In this document: piece after piece, positions 55,416 to 64,000 of the stretch | Layout: each line of letters opens with the position of its first letter | Position numbering within the stretch: the first letter of the stretch is position 1 | Assembly (NCBI GenBank): GCA_031763025.1 | Contig: JASSKH010000017.1 | Location: 9,030,254 to 9,094,253 of the forward strand | Source: Macrocystis pyrifera | Taxonomy: Eukaryota; Sar; Phaeophyceae; Laminariales; Laminariaceae | DNA length: 64,000 nt | Direction: 5' to 3' | Translations under genes and position numbers: made by a program | The notes under the pieces: generated by a model | Told to the model about the DNA's origin: nothing | Databases searched by the model: none | What the model saw: the letters and a program-made list of their open reading frames with translations, nothing else

Positions 55416-58400
55416 GTCTCGAAAGGGATGCGTGGTCAATGGTCAAATGACTAAGGCGAGCAACAAATGAGTTCGCCCCCCCCCCGCTTCCCAACTACGG
55501 CGCACGCGTTTACTATTAATATGATACGTACTTCCATCGCGAAAAAGAGTTCACAACGTTCTGCCCTCTTTGACTCGCGTCTTGCTGTGTCTACGCTAGG
55601 CGCTCTCAGCAGTTGGCGTCTCTCGAAAAATTAAAACTCCATACAATAATATATGGAGAATCTAACCTCCGGGACATCAACGCCCGCGGTATTCCCTGTT
55701 AGAACTGCACTGCCGTTTCGGGGACAAACCAGTCAAATTCTAAGTAGTTTGTCCTCAAAACGGGACTGAGGTACTAAAACGGTTACTGTTACTACGGGGG
55801 TTCATAGTTAACAGGACCTATGGTATATATAAAAACCCATATATTTACCTATTTTTACCTGCAATGTTGGGTCCTATTTACTATGGCCCCCCGGGAATAG
55901 TAGAGGATCACCTGGGGCAATCATATCGTTTGTTGGCGTTGATCCAGATTCACCTATGTTCTGCTGCTGCTACTGTGTGGTGTCAATATTAAGTTTGTTG
56001 GTTCATATCATAATATTTGGCGGGTTATTATTCAAGATCCAGATGCAACTCCTGTCCGCTGTTGATGGTGACGGTTGATGATGATGATTTTCTCGCTTCA
56101 TCATCAGCTGACTTCCCTTAATCCTGCATGTTGGTTGGTCACAAAAACAAAAAAGGCTGTAAATAATAAGTAAGAACGCATCTCGATGGGAGAAAACAAA
56201 CAAGTACCACGAAATAGTGCGCCCCACGCAGTACCATACAAGTACCAGTCCGTGAGGGACACGGTGCTCTTACGGAGGACCATAGTAAATAGGACCATAT
56301 ATTGTTGGTAAAAATAAGTAAATATATGGTTTTTCATGTATACCATAGGTCCTATTAACTATGGACCTCCGTAATAGTAAAAACGAGCTGTGGTATATCA
56401 TCCCGTATCGCTTGCAACCAAATAACACCAGAGGGAACATATCCATCATGGCATTATACCCATTTTATTTATTTCTTTTTCTTTTTCTTTTTCGGTTTGG
56501 TTTCTTCGTTGCTTCTCTTTCTTTATGGTGTATTTTCGGTTGCTGGCGTATGTATGTATGTATGTTGTGTCGGCCGCACCTAGTGCGAAGGCATGGTATT
56601 GCGTAGGCTATTAATGCATTACGGTGTGTTATCTCTGTGTCGTAGTCTGTGACCACAGAGCTCGTATCTTTCTAGGGTGAAGAATCGGCACGGACACTGG
56701 GCTTGCTGGATGTCAACCAGTAAAAGAACGGTTTAATGTGAAGAACACACACACTGTATGTACACTCGAAAAAAGGAAAAGGAAAAGGAAAAAAAAAAAA
56801 AAAAAAAAGGAAGAAGAAATGTGTACGTAAAAATGTGTTAAATATGGCTGTTTGTGTCGTCGTGATATGACCCAGATCCACTCTATGCGGACCCGCGGAC
56901 GGAAGTGCGGCGGCTGCTGGACAAGTACCATTTCGACCGATACAAGGTCTACAACTTTGCCTGCGACCTCGCGCAGATGACGCCCCCGACGAACGCAGAC
57001 CAAGGAGCGGATTCCAGGGTGGAGAGGTGCGTTTCGGTTGATGTACCAGGTACGTTATAGATAAGGTTGGATATCGTATCGAAACTTCCGGTACTCGTAT
57101 ATGAAAAATATCGAAATTCGATATATCGTATCGAACTTCGATATGTCCTATCGAAATCTGATATATATATCGTATCGAATGCCGATATATATATATATAT
57201 CGTATCGAACGTCGATATACTGTAGATATCGTATCGAAAATCGATTAAGTACTATCGAATTCCGATATATATAGATATCGTATCGAGCTTCGATATATTA
57301 TATCGAACTTCCGATACGACCTATCGAACTTCCCTCCGTACCAACGCACAAAACGCGTCGCGCTGTGTGCCCCCCAACAGCTACCCCTTCACAGATGACA
57401 CCTGCCCGCCCCTTGAGTCCGTCGTCGACTTTTGCGAGAACGCGAAAGCTTGGCTTGACGCGCACGAGGAAAACGTGGTGTCTCTCCACTGCAAGGCGGA
57501 GAAGGGCAGGGCGGGGATCATGGCGGCGTGCCTCATGGTCCGGATGGGAGAAACGGCGCAGATGGCTGTGGCTAGCTATGACGAGGTAAGAACACTTGCC
57601 CCCCCTGCCTTGGGCATATGGGACCTCCCCCCCTTCTCCCTGCCCCCTCCCCCCTCTCCTGAGAAGATGGGACTTCCCCCTCCCCCTACCCGAGAATACG
57701 GAAACCCCTCCTCCCCCCTAACCTGATAACATGGGACCCCCCCTCCTCCAACCCTGACAAATCGGGACCCCCCCCTCCTCCTTAGTGTGAAAAGGTGGGG
57801 CCCCACCTACCCCTTACCCTTAGAAGATGGGAACCCTTCTCGCCCCCCACCCTAACAAGATGCCCTCTCCCACCCTGAGAAGATGGGACCCTCCCCCCCC
57901 TCCCCCTTACTCTGAGAAGGTGAGACCTCCCCCTACGTTGAATAGGTTGGGGGGGGCCCTACCCTCTACCCTGACAAGATGCCTCCCCCGCCCCCACCTC
58001 GCCGCCTACTGTGCGGGCGGAACACGTCGTAGCATACAAGCACTTATTGGTTGGGCTGGGCACTGGCACAGGATGTGCTGGCAGCAATCTACGGCAGTAG
58101 CTATCTACTGGTTAAACCTTTCAGCACATTTGATGTTACGTATGAACGTATCTAACAAACAAGACGAAGTAAAATACGGAAACCTATTGAAATGCGTTTC
58201 GGGAACCGTCAAAATGCGATTCGGAAGGAGAAACGAGAAAACAGAGAAGAGGGGAGTCTCGTGCGCTCTTGCGCTTCGCTTTCTCGTGAGAGCCTACTAG
58301 CTACCCTGATACTGGTAACGAACAAATTCGTTTCCGCCAACAACGATCACCGGACCCTGAAAAAACTGGTACCGGCTATTAAAGGGACTTCACGCGCAAG

Positions 58401-61400
58401 GCCAAGTGTACTATACTCTACTCTACTCTACTCTACTCTACTCTACTCTACTCTACCCTACCCTACTCTACCCTACTCTACCCTACTGCAATTCCACAAT
58501 GTTTCTCAATCTCGGTATCTCGCTCTCTCTTGCCACCACCACCGCCGCCGTTTATTCGTTTGTTCTTGGTCTTTTCGCTCAGACCCAAGCGACGGACGTC
58601 AGGGAACGAAAGGGGGTGAACCATCGGGCCTGGGTGTTCCTATACGAGAGGCTTATCAGGGAGGTGAGAGAGACGCCCCTTCCCTCCCGCCTATTGGGCG
58701 GCATAGCAAGGTATTATGCGGGTTCTTTCGGGTGGTAGCAGGGTGCAGAGCGCAAGGTGCAAGGAACAGGCGACAACGTGCGGTTTCTATCGATGTCAGC
58801 CGGCGTTTTCCGACCCGTCATCCACTCTGTCCGGGAATAAAATAACTTTTTTCTAGTAAAAGAAGAATTCAAACGGGTACTATATCCCCGGACAGATTGG
58901 TATATGGTAGAAACCATTGGGGGGGGGTAGGTACTCATTGTCATGCAGGCCGCGGGCGCGGGGGGGGGGGCGTACTCATTTGTTGCTTGCCTTGGTCGTT
59001 TGACCATTGACCACGCATCCCTTTCGGGACGCGGGGACGCGGGGGGGGGGGGGGAAGAAGGGGGGGAGGAGAAGTGAGGAGGGGAGGGGGGGGGAGAAGA
59101 GAGGGAGGGGGGGAGGCGGGGGGGGTGTCGTCTTGGCCATTGCGGTAGGTCTCTCTCCTTCTAACCAATGACGATGACGATGATCACTTTTTTTTTTCTC
59201 CCTCCAGCGAATGTTACGCTTGCTCCTATCCTACATACGTATATTTATACTCGCACCATTTTTTTTGGTTGTATTTTTTTCTGTGTGTTAAATCAGGTTT
59301 GGGGCTTACGAGACTTGGTGGGGGAAAGCCCCGGTGGAAAACCCGAGCCTCAAAGCCCTGCCGCGGCTCGCCACGAGCCTTCGGGACATATCGCTGCAGC
59401 TGCAAATGCCGCCTCGACAGATGAGATGGAGACAAATTATCGTGAGTCAAAATCGTCAACCAGTCAGTGGAGTCAGTCCCGTTGGGCCATGAGCATAGTC
59501 ACCACAATCATCATCGTCACAACCATCGCCATCGTCACAACCATCGTAACCTCCTCATCCTCATCGCCATCATCTTCGTGATCACGATATTAAATAAATA
59601 TGTTCAAAAGAACACATCCCCTGCGAGATCGAACGTTTCGTCGAGACTCATATTTTCAAGCTGCGCGTGTCATACGTACGTACGGTAGTATGTGTCTCTG
59701 TGGCGTGGTTTTGTTGCCAGGTATCTCGTAACGAATACGATCTTGGGCTGTACGTCGTACCGGCCGTATCTACTACGATGACATGGCGTTGCACCGTCTA
59801 CTCTGCTTACTGCATACCGATACAGTATCTCTATATCGTAGTTTTGTGACCACAGAGCTTGTACGTATCTCGCTAGGATCGAAGAATCGGCACGGACGCT
59901 GGTTGTGCTGGATGTCGACGGGTAGAAAGTACGGCTTATTGCTAAGATGACACACAGTTCGATCTCGCGAACATACGTACGTACCACGGGTTTTTCTAAA
60001 ATGGCCTTTAATCATGAAGAATATCTTCCCGCTTTTAATTTGCTCTTTTTTTTTGTTACTTTTGTTTTTTGTTTTTTTGTTTTTTTGTTTTCTTTTCTCT
60101 CTCTTTCTCTTTGCCTTGGCCACCACCCTATACAGCACAATCCCTCGTGCGCGGTGTACCAGCAGACGCCCGGAGGGAAGGCTCTCGTGCACCGCGCGAG
60201 GATGCCGTCGGTTGACGTGAAGAAGAAGAGCCAGGGGGCCTCCGTCTCCGCCTCCGTCTCCGCCTCCGTCTCCGCCTCCGCCTCCGCCTCCGTGTTCGCT
60301 GCTGCCCTGCCGCGAAGCGTTGTCGTCGAGGGGACTTTTCAGGTCCGAATGGCATGCGGTGTTGGTGCTCTGCCTGCGCGGGTCATCTATGGCCCAGCCA
60401 ACGCACAGCCCTACTACCGCAAAGAGCGTCTTGAGATGGATGGATAGCATCGCACTTCTCTTTAGGTTTTTTGTCGTATGATGGCCGGAATGCCTCGCTG
60501 GGTATCCAGACGCGAGCCCGCGTAAAACACAAGCAGAATCTTTCACGAGTGAGTGAGCTACTAAAATACATGCGGAACGTTTCACGAGCGAGCGAGCTAC
60601 GTCAACGCGCCCAAGCGTTGGAGGGTTGATTACCTTGCCGCTTCTTCGACACCGACGGCCGCGAGTCGTCGCCATTGCGGTGCACGATGCGAAGATATAT
60701 AAACATGACTAATGGTTGATCAACCAATGCATGGGAGTTATTACTGGTCTCGTCGTGCGTCAACCACAATAGTGCGGAATAATTCAGCGGTGAAAAATTT
60801 TACTCCCAGCGTGTCTCTCGGGGCGGGGCACTTTTCACGAGGGGATGTGTATACACGACAAATGGAAATGACCGGATGCTTCGGTGTAGAGGTATAGCAA
60901 GCACATTCTGCCTTGCGCGGCAAATATGTCAGGCTCGCGGGGCCTTCCTCAGCTGAAAAATTCCACCCGATATCATCGCAGCAATGCCATTCTTGATATC
61001 CTCTTTTTTAGCATTTCACACAATTTTCGTCGTATGCCTTCCACAGATAGGCCTTGAGATTGTTCTGACCTTGATTTATTTATTTTTGGCCAGCTTCGGT
61101 AACAAATCTGTACCTGAACATATTGCCGTTTGTACACTTAATATGTATTCCAAACGGATCTTCTGTTTACGGACATAAGAGCTCATCTATTAATAGTGAG
61201 GACCCTCAGAATAATTAGAATTCCGGGGGGGGCATAGTAAATAGGACCAAATAATGTTAGTAAAAATAGGAAAATATGTAGGATTTTGTGTGTGTCGTAG
61301 GTCCTATTTACTATGGACCCCCCAAATACTGCGGGGGACCATAGTAAATAGGGCCAAATATTGGCAGTAACAACAGGTACGTATATACTGGTAGGTTTTT

Positions 61401-61685
61401 GCGTGTACCATAGGTCCTATTTACTATGGTCCCCCGTATTAGCTACGTATCAGGTATGATGTATATTTATATAATATATATATATCCCTAAAGTAGCACG
61501 CGTCAAAAAAATTTAGGAGCTGCGCCTTTAGGGCAAACACGCGCGAAATGGAAACCTCTTGGGGAATGCAACCGGAGCACTCAACCCAGTTTTTTCAACG
61601 TCGATAGACCGTGGGATCGAGGTTTCCCCGGCGTGTCTTTTTCGCGGTGTTTGTGGTGACGCTGCACATACGCAGTTAGTTGAGC

Positions 61686-61721
<36 letters not shown>

Positions 61722-63856
61722 ACGCCCGTGCCAGACCGATCGCACGTTCGGCGCTGTTAGCGCTGTCTGTGCGCGTGCTTCGTAGCGGTAAAGATGGTCC
61801 CTCACCGGTATATCTTAACGCTGACTGGTCCGCCGCGTCCGTTCCCCCTTTTTTTTTTGTTCTTCATGTGCACATCTGTGATGGCACGATCGAACAGGTG
61901 GTGGTTTCCGCGTCCACCGGACTGTTCGGCTTGGGGAAGAACGTGCTAGACGTGTGGTGCAACACTACGTTCTTGGGAGAAGCCGGTGAGAGCCTGGGGG
62001 CAGGGAAGAGTGGGGCGGAGGGGACGGGGGTGGGGGAGGGGGTGGGGGGGGGTTGGCGGGTGAGGGAGGGAGGAGGGGGGGGGGGGGAGGGGAGGGGGAG
62101 TAAAATTGACACGTACAATGCAATGCGGCGTTAAGTGTTTCGGTCGAAAATTGTTGGCATGAACCACTCCCTTCATTGCTGCTGTAACGTTAACATGCTT
62201 TAATGTTCATGCTTCGATTTTGGCCTTTTACTACTACTACCATATGTTTCATAATACTACTATTACGGGGGACCATAGTAAATAGGACCAGATATTGTTG
62301 GTAAAAATAGGTAAATATATAGGTTTTTTATGTATACCATAGGTCCTATTAACTATGGACCCCCGTAATACCACCACTACTACTAACCACTACTACTGAC
62401 CACTGTAACTACCGCTGCGACCGGCTGGTTCACCAGGGGGGAGAGAGGTGTTCACCTTTACCCAGAACGATTTACCTCCGGGGCCTCTCGCCAAGCGCCT
62501 GCTAGCGGCACAGGTCTCCGTCATCCTCACCCACACGCGCCCGAACGCCGCCAGCCCCACCCTGCGCCACACGCTCTCCGAATGGGAAACGATCGACTTG
62601 ACTAACGTCCAGGAGGTGGGCGGGAGGGGGGCGGAGAGGGAGCAGGGGAAGGATGGGAGGGAGAATGGGGATGGGAACGGGTCAGGGGAAGGGGGGAGGA
62701 AGGGGAGCAGTGGGAAGGGGTGGAGGGAGGGGGAGGTACATCCCCGACGACAACGTTCTAGCCTTGGCAGGGCAGTCGAGTACGCCGGAGACGGACCCCG
62801 AAGTAAGCGACTACGCGAGAGAAGCCGGAAGCAGCAGCAGGCAGGGCGCCGGTGTTGGCGGCGTTAGCGTTGGCGCTGACGTCGCCGGTGGTGAAGCTAT
62901 CGCCAGGGGAGGTGGCGGTGGCTGGGGCGGGGGGGGGTGGGGGTGGGGGTGGGGGTGACGACGGCGGAGGCAGAGACAGAGGTGCGGCAGGCACCCCGTC
63001 CTTTCTGTCGGGGTTACCGCGTGTGTCGGACCGTCATGACGGTAGTGACGGTCATGACGCTCGTGACGGTCATGAAGGTCGTAACGGTCATGAAGGTCAT
63101 GACCGTCATGACGGTGACAGTGACAGTGACGATGACGGCGAGGGTGACGGTGATGACGGTGGCAGTATCGGTAACGATGTCGACGACGACAAAAGGTTTT
63201 ACCTTTCTTCTGATGACGAGGAGGAGCACGAGGAGGAGGAGGAGGAGGAGGAGAAGGAGGGGAAGGAGTCTGCGTCGCTCAATAGCACCCCGAGCAGGAG
63301 CAGCAGCAGGAGGGGACGGGGAGAGGGGAACGGGAGGAGGAGGGGAGACAGGCCGCCGACGCTCGCCGATCCCGCCCGAGTGCTCCCGCCCGCGACGTCG
63401 TGGAGCCTGCAGCTGACGGCCCCCCAGACCGGCACCGGCCCCGGCCGCATCAACAGCGCCCCCGGCTTGTTAACGCCCGGTCGACACGACTTCGCCACCC
63501 CTGCCCGCCACAGATCCGCTACCTCCAGTCGAACGGGGTACGCCACACCTGGACACGGTGGGTACGCTACCCCCGCTCGCATCGGTTACGCAACACCAGG
63601 TCATGGCGGGTACTTGACGCCAGGTCACGGCGTCGAGTACATGACCCCGGGACGCGGAGGCCGCCCCACCCCGCTGTCGAGCGCGTGCCCTTCCCCTCTC
63701 CGCTCGTGCCGCGCGCGCGGCGGTGTCGGCGCGAAAGGAGCGGCTCAACGAGAGGCACGCTCGCGCGGCAAAAGACGAGTTACCGGCAGCGGCGGGGCCG
63801 GCGGCAGTAGTAGTCCTCAAAGACCCGCCGGACGTCCGTCTGTGGTCGAGCTCTAA
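39969..63856 (+). CDS. PTEN-like: Gene B: PTEN-like phosphatase, at least 11 exons
   Basis: PTEN-family enzymes remove the 3-phosphate of PIP3 at the plasma membrane. Exons: 39969-40234, 41940-42051, 52450-52531, 56876-57026, 57381-57585, 58583-58710, 59297-59441, 60136-60342, 61898-61985, 62446-62615, then a tail from about 62740. Phases agree throughout. Family marks in order: RFMEDGFDLDLAYV (PTEN RYQEDGFDLDLTYI), YKVYNFA, the WPD-like loop YPFTDDTCPP with its Asp, the P-loop HCKAEKGRAG, RERKGV, then C2 strands KNVLDVWCNTTFL and VFTFTQNDL. The catalytic Cys and Arg are kept; the first P-loop Gly is Glu, the Thr is Ala, and the WPD-loop His is Asp. About 518 codons precede the tail, against 403 in human PTEN. 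A phosphatase with altered specificity or a pseudophosphatase are both possible. Confidence 0.85.
41636..41707. mobile_element. M4 short inverted-repeat element
   Basis: 25-bp inverted repeats (TCCGGAAATGTAAGAACCGT and CGGTCCTTAAATTTCCGGA) around a 22-bp loop. Arms of the same family occur near 8130, 19790, 21160, 27510, 39530, 42730 and 54350. Confidence 0.7.
41940..42051 (+). CDS. Gene B exon 2: entry to phosphatase domain
   Basis: The acceptor CTGCCGCAG runs straight into a G-run (41939-41954), read as four Gly codons in phase. SGAIIGAVLRPLKEAVSTQN then TRFME precedes the perfect donor GAG|GTAAGT. It joins exon 3 as RFMEDGFDLDL, the classic PTEN entry. Intron 2 is 10.4 kb. Confidence 0.8.
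42052..44010. other. Gene B intron 2, first part
   Basis: It holds an M4-like arm (42690-42760), the repeat also found at 24.6 kb (42770-43010), and clusters of TATTAATA and TACWGCWGTA words (43123-43179). The frame 43292-43816 has no domain. Confidence 0.5.
44011..44098. mobile_element. M2 MITE copy, inserted in one of two tandem copies
   Basis: CCCTTTTAGTACCGCAGTCC to GACTGCGGTACTAAAAG. The flanking sequence GCGTTGTATTGTGGCGATGAGTTAA is repeated at 44129 without the element, giving an empty site for comparison. Confidence 0.85.
44099..44202. repeat. Two AAC microsatellite runs
   Basis: AAC runs at 44099-44128 and 44158-44202 belong to the tandem units around the M2 copy. A third such unit (GTTAATGTGAGAACAACAAC) lies at 46113-46151. 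Confidence 0.9.
44421..44755 (-). mobile_element. tRNA-derived SINE copy 6, full length
   Basis: The tail is interrupted (TTTTG units), with full body and head. It lies in gene B intron 2, opposite to the gene. Confidence 0.9.
45964..46067. mobile_element. M1 MITE copy, reverse inner orientation
   Basis: A mixed left arm (ACCGTAGTTAATAGG) and A-type right arm. Confidence 0.85.
46318..46560. mobile_element. M3 MITE copy 3, diverged
   Basis: The body GATCTGCACTTCGGAATCG and GGGGTCAGGGTTAGGGG match copies 1 and 2. The outer repeats are decayed. Confidence 0.7.
46561..49030. other. Gene B intron 2, middle part
   Basis: An M2 copy lies at 47258-47339 (CTGCAGTCCCGTTTTGGAG to CCGAAACGGGAACGCG). 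TATTAATA words cluster at 46609-46709 and 47208. No exon seen. Confidence 0.6.
49035..49139. mobile_element. M1 MITE copy
   Basis: Complete, A-type arms, TA flanks. Confidence 0.9.
49850..50380 (-). mobile_element. R4 retroposon copy 5, near full length, poly(C) on both sides
   Basis: On the minus strand it ends GACATCGAGCACAC then poly(C) (49848-49860 with interruptions). The 5' end meets a second C-run (50370-50380 as G). Relative to copies 3 and 6 it carries an extra segment with TACCTTGTACCTGGTA (50167-50182). Confidence 0.85.
50461..50539. repeat. 79-base poly(G) run
   Basis: Uninterrupted G homopolymer in gene B intron 2, between R4 copies 5 and 6. Confidence 0.95.
50912..51454 (-). 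mobile_element. R4 retroposon copy 6, near full length, poly(C) on both sides
   Basis: The reverse of ...GATATCGAGCAC abuts the G-run 50912-50925, and the other end abuts 51444-51454. Its inner A-run (51323-51340) is the longest of the family. Confidence 0.85.
51970..52179. mobile_element. Two M2 MITE copies in tandem
   Basis: Copy one spans 51970-52068 (TACTGCAATCCCGTTGTGGG) and copy two 52082-52179 (TACTGCAGTCCCGTTTTGGG), 13 bp apart. Confidence 0.85.
52450..52531 (+). CDS. Gene B exon 3: PTEN DGFDLDL segment
   Basis: The acceptor CGCATCAG and donor G|GTAAGA leave phase 1. DGFDLDLAYVTKRIIVHGVK aligns with human PTEN DGFDLDLTYI and the start of its phosphatase domain. Confidence 0.9.
52794..52898. 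mobile_element. M1 MITE copy
   Basis: Complete, A-type arms. Confidence 0.9.
52932..53036. mobile_element. M1 MITE copy, reverse inner orientation
   Basis: TTAAC-type arms. It starts TGACGGGGG. Confidence 0.9.
53054..53158. mobile_element. M1 MITE copy
   Basis: The third M1 within 365 bp, with all three separated by TAC/ACT-rich spacers. Confidence 0.9.
53160..54380. other. Gene B intron 3, no gene seen
   Basis: CAG/CTG-rich stretches (54050-54220). Frames here are repeat-driven. Confidence 0.5.
54439..54573. repeat. Tandem duplication, 69-bp period
   Basis: Units begin at 54439 and 54508 with GATCCAAGCCTTA and share GGATATACGGGTCGACGCGT. Confidence 0.95.
54661..54790 (-). repeat. tRNA-like SINE remnant, second type
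   Basis: The minus strand shows TTTAGCTCAACGGA (A-box-like) and GTGAGTTCGAATCTCACG (B-box and T-stem). The acceptor arms do not pair. A related piece (GGGCTAAAGGTAAAAAAGG) lies at 54402. Confidence 0.55.
54961..55077. mobile_element. M1 MITE copy with TA expansion
   Basis: The inner CCTATATATTT is expanded to about ten TA units. Left flank is TG rather than TA. Confidence 0.85.
55294..55496 (+). mobile_element. LINE 3'-end fragment L7 between poly(C) runs
   Basis: A C-run of about 115 bases with few interruptions (55294-55408) precedes about 75 bp of LINE tail (GTCAAATGACTAAGGCGAGC to CAAATGAGTTCG), then poly(C) again (55477-55486). Confidence 0.85.
55702..55790. mobile_element. M2 MITE copy
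   Basis: ACTGCCGTTTCGGGGACAAA faces TCCTCAAAACGGGACTGAGG. An M1 copy follows at once. Confidence 0.8.
55793..55897. mobile_element. M1 MITE copy with two different arm types
   Basis: TTAAC-type left arm, A-type right arm. Confidence 0.85.
56270..56374. mobile_element. M1 MITE copy with two different arm types
   Basis: A-type left arm, TTAAC-type right arm, reverse inner orientation. Confidence 0.85.
56876..57026 (+). CDS. Gene B exon 4
   Basis: It enters in phase 1 after ATGACCCAG and leaves in phase 2 at AG|GTGCGT. LLDKYHFDRYKVYNFACDLA corresponds to PTEN [20 protein letters not shown]. An insert rich in Pro/Asn/Asp follows. Confidence 0.9.
57060..57340. repeat. Degenerate CGATATATCGTATCGAA repeat
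   Basis: About 12 irregular units of roughly 22 bp fill gene B intron 4. Confidence 0.85.
57381..57585 (+). CDS. Gene B exon 5: WPD-like loop and P-loop
   Basis: It enters in phase 2 after CCCCAACAG and leaves in phase 0 at GAG|GTAAGA. It holds YPFTDDTCPPLES (the PTEN catalytic-Asp loop) and the active-site HCKAEKGRAG, against HCKAGKGRTG in human PTEN. Cys, both Lys and Arg are kept. Confidence 0.95.
57590..57995. repeat. Degenerate GGGACC-CCCCCTCC minisatellite
   Basis: Irregular units of about 35-45 bp containing GAGAAGATGGGACCTCCCCC, in gene B intron 5. Confidence 0.75.
58410..58490. repeat. CTCTA pentanucleotide satellite
   Basis: About 15 units of ACTCT or ACCCT. Confidence 0.95.
58583..58710 (+). 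CDS. Gene B exon 6: end of phosphatase domain
   Basis: The acceptor is TTTCGCTCAG. ATDVRERKGVNHRAWVFLYE corresponds to the PTEN RTRDKKGVTIPSQ region. Two donors are possible: 58663 (GAG|GTGAGA, stronger) and 58710 (AAG|GTATTA). Only the second keeps the PTEN-like frame of exon 7. Confidence 0.75.
58920..59052 (-). mobile_element. LINE 3'-end fragment L8 between poly(C) runs
   Basis: About 70 bp of LINE tail in reverse (ACTCATTTGTTGCTTGCC to CATCCCTTTCGGGAC) lie between G-runs at 58961-58969 and 59041-59055. A G-rich block follows to 59130. Confidence 0.8.
59297..59441 (+). CDS. Gene B exon 7: phosphatase-C2 link
   Basis: It enters with one base of a split codon after TAAATCAG. FGAYETWWGKAPVENPSLKA then LPRLATSLRDISLQLQMPP resembles the RYVKYFE and first C2 strand of plant PTENs. 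Donor ATC|GTGAGT. Confidence 0.75.
60136..60342 (+). CDS. Gene B exon 8: C2 domain
   Basis: Sixty-nine codons in phase 0 after CTATACAG. NPSCAVYQQTPGGKALVHRA is a C2-type strand pair, followed by a (Ser-Ala/Val) run from a CTCCGC repeat. LPRSVVVEGTFQ fits the GDIKVEF strand. The donor CAG|GTCCGA is weak. Confidence 0.7.
61221..61327. mobile_element. M1 MITE copy, decayed ends
   Basis: Reverse inner orientation. Outermost bases are altered at both ends (ATTCCGGGGG, CCCCCCAAATA). Confidence 0.8.
61329..61438. mobile_element. M1 MITE copy with a partial TACTGGTA word
   Basis: The inner ATATATAGG became GTATATACTGGTAGG, one base short of the TACCTGGTA word. A-type arms. Confidence 0.85.
61682..61722. 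repeat. GCG microsatellite
   Basis: About thirteen GCG units in gene B intron 8. The open frame through it (from 61559) becomes coding only from 61898. Confidence 0.9.
61898..61985 (+). CDS. Gene B exon 9: C2 NT-F strand
   Basis: It enters in phase 0 after GATCGAACAG and leaves in phase 1 at G|GTGAGA. LFGLGKNVLDVWCNTTFLGE aligns with PTEN DKMFHFWVNTFFI. Confidence 0.85.
62263..62368. mobile_element. M1 MITE copy with two different arm types
   Basis: A-type left arm, TTAAT-type right arm, 77 bp upstream of gene B exon 10. Confidence 0.9.
62446..62615 (+). CDS. Gene B exon 10: last C2 strands
   Basis: VFTFTQNDLPPGPLAKRL matches PTEN LTLTKNDLDKANKDKANRY, and VSVILTHTRP the KVKLYFTKT strand. 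Donor GAG|GTGGGC, phase 0. Confidence 0.85.
62740..63856 (+). CDS. Gene B 3' coding region: acidic, Thr-Pro-rich tail
   Basis: From about 62740 the frame YIPDDNVLALAGQSSTPETD looks coding but ends in a G-run near 62957. From about 62900 another frame continues to TAA at 63856: an Asp-Gly-His repeat, an Asp/Glu run, a Ser/Arg-rich part and a repeat of GYATPGHG units. A short intron or a homopolymer error near 62930 would link them. A third frame (RLNERHARAAKDELPAAAG onward) is open from about 63720 to the window end, so the true C-terminus is unsettled. PTEN tails are acidic and phosphorylated; this one could be too (inference). Confidence 0.5.
63040..63125. repeat. GGTCATGACG tandem repeat
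   Basis: 9-bp units encode the Asp-Gly-His-Asp run of the gene B tail. The unit itself is a palindrome around GTCATGAC. Confidence 0.85.
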
Positions 63857-64000
63857 GGTACTGCGAAGTCCCGCGATTCTGGATGATCTGAAGCTACCCC
63901 CGCAGACGCAGCAGCAGCCGCGTCGACGGCGGCGGCAGCAGCAGCACCAGTCGCCTATTGCTGCTGCTGCTGATGATGATGGTGATGATGATGTGGCAGC

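Overview
The window is nuclear DNA of a eukaryote with long GT-AG introns, mixed base composition, dense miniature transposons, SINEs, LINE fragments and many poly(G)/poly(C) runs. Reconstructed proteins contain acidic, Gly/Ser-rich and homopolymeric stretches. A large-genome stramenopile such as a brown alga is my best guess, but this is inference: no rRNA, organellar or taxon-diagnostic gene is present.

Two protein genes are visible, both on the + strand. Gene A (exons from 3676 to 21712) encodes a signalling or ubiquitin-type protein: the C-terminal half of a probable U-box, then two FHA (phosphothreonine-binding) domains separated by an acidic, Gly-rich linker. Its 5' end is probably upstream of the window. 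Gene B (39969 to about 63856 or beyond) is a PTEN-like phosphatase: N-terminal exon, phosphatase domain over exons 2 to 7, C2 domain over exons 7 to 10, then an acidic, Ser/Thr-Pro-rich tail. Its active-site loop reads HCKAEKGRAG instead of HCKAGKGRTG, so activity or specificity is probably altered. Both could belong to phospho-signalling, but nothing links them beyond proximity.

Layout: 1-3675 holds a 1.6-kb foldback element, a tRNA-like remnant and a poly(C)-flanked LINE fragment. 3676-21712 is gene A, with introns packed with about 105-bp MITEs (called M1 here), about 90-bp MITEs (M2) and minisatellites. 21713-39968 is intergenic: minisatellites, more MITEs, a GC-rich unrecognised block (28.8-32.4 kb), LINE 3' ends, and a nest of tRNA-derived SINEs. 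39969-64000 is gene B; its 10.4-kb second intron carries most of its repeats.

The most interesting signals lie in the repeats. (1) Two short words, TATTAATA and TACCWGGTA, occur far above chance. Comparison of repeat copies shows that they arise where a plain TA became TA-X-TA, as expected for excision footprints of TA-targeting transposons. TATTAATA is what excision of the resident M1 family would leave. (2) A LINE and an unrelated 0.5-kb retroposon (R4) both end in GAGTAC followed by a poly(C) tail, and nearly all their copies have poly(C) on both sides. This suggests a retrotransposition system that targets homopolymer G:C tracts. All counts and boundaries were made by eye.
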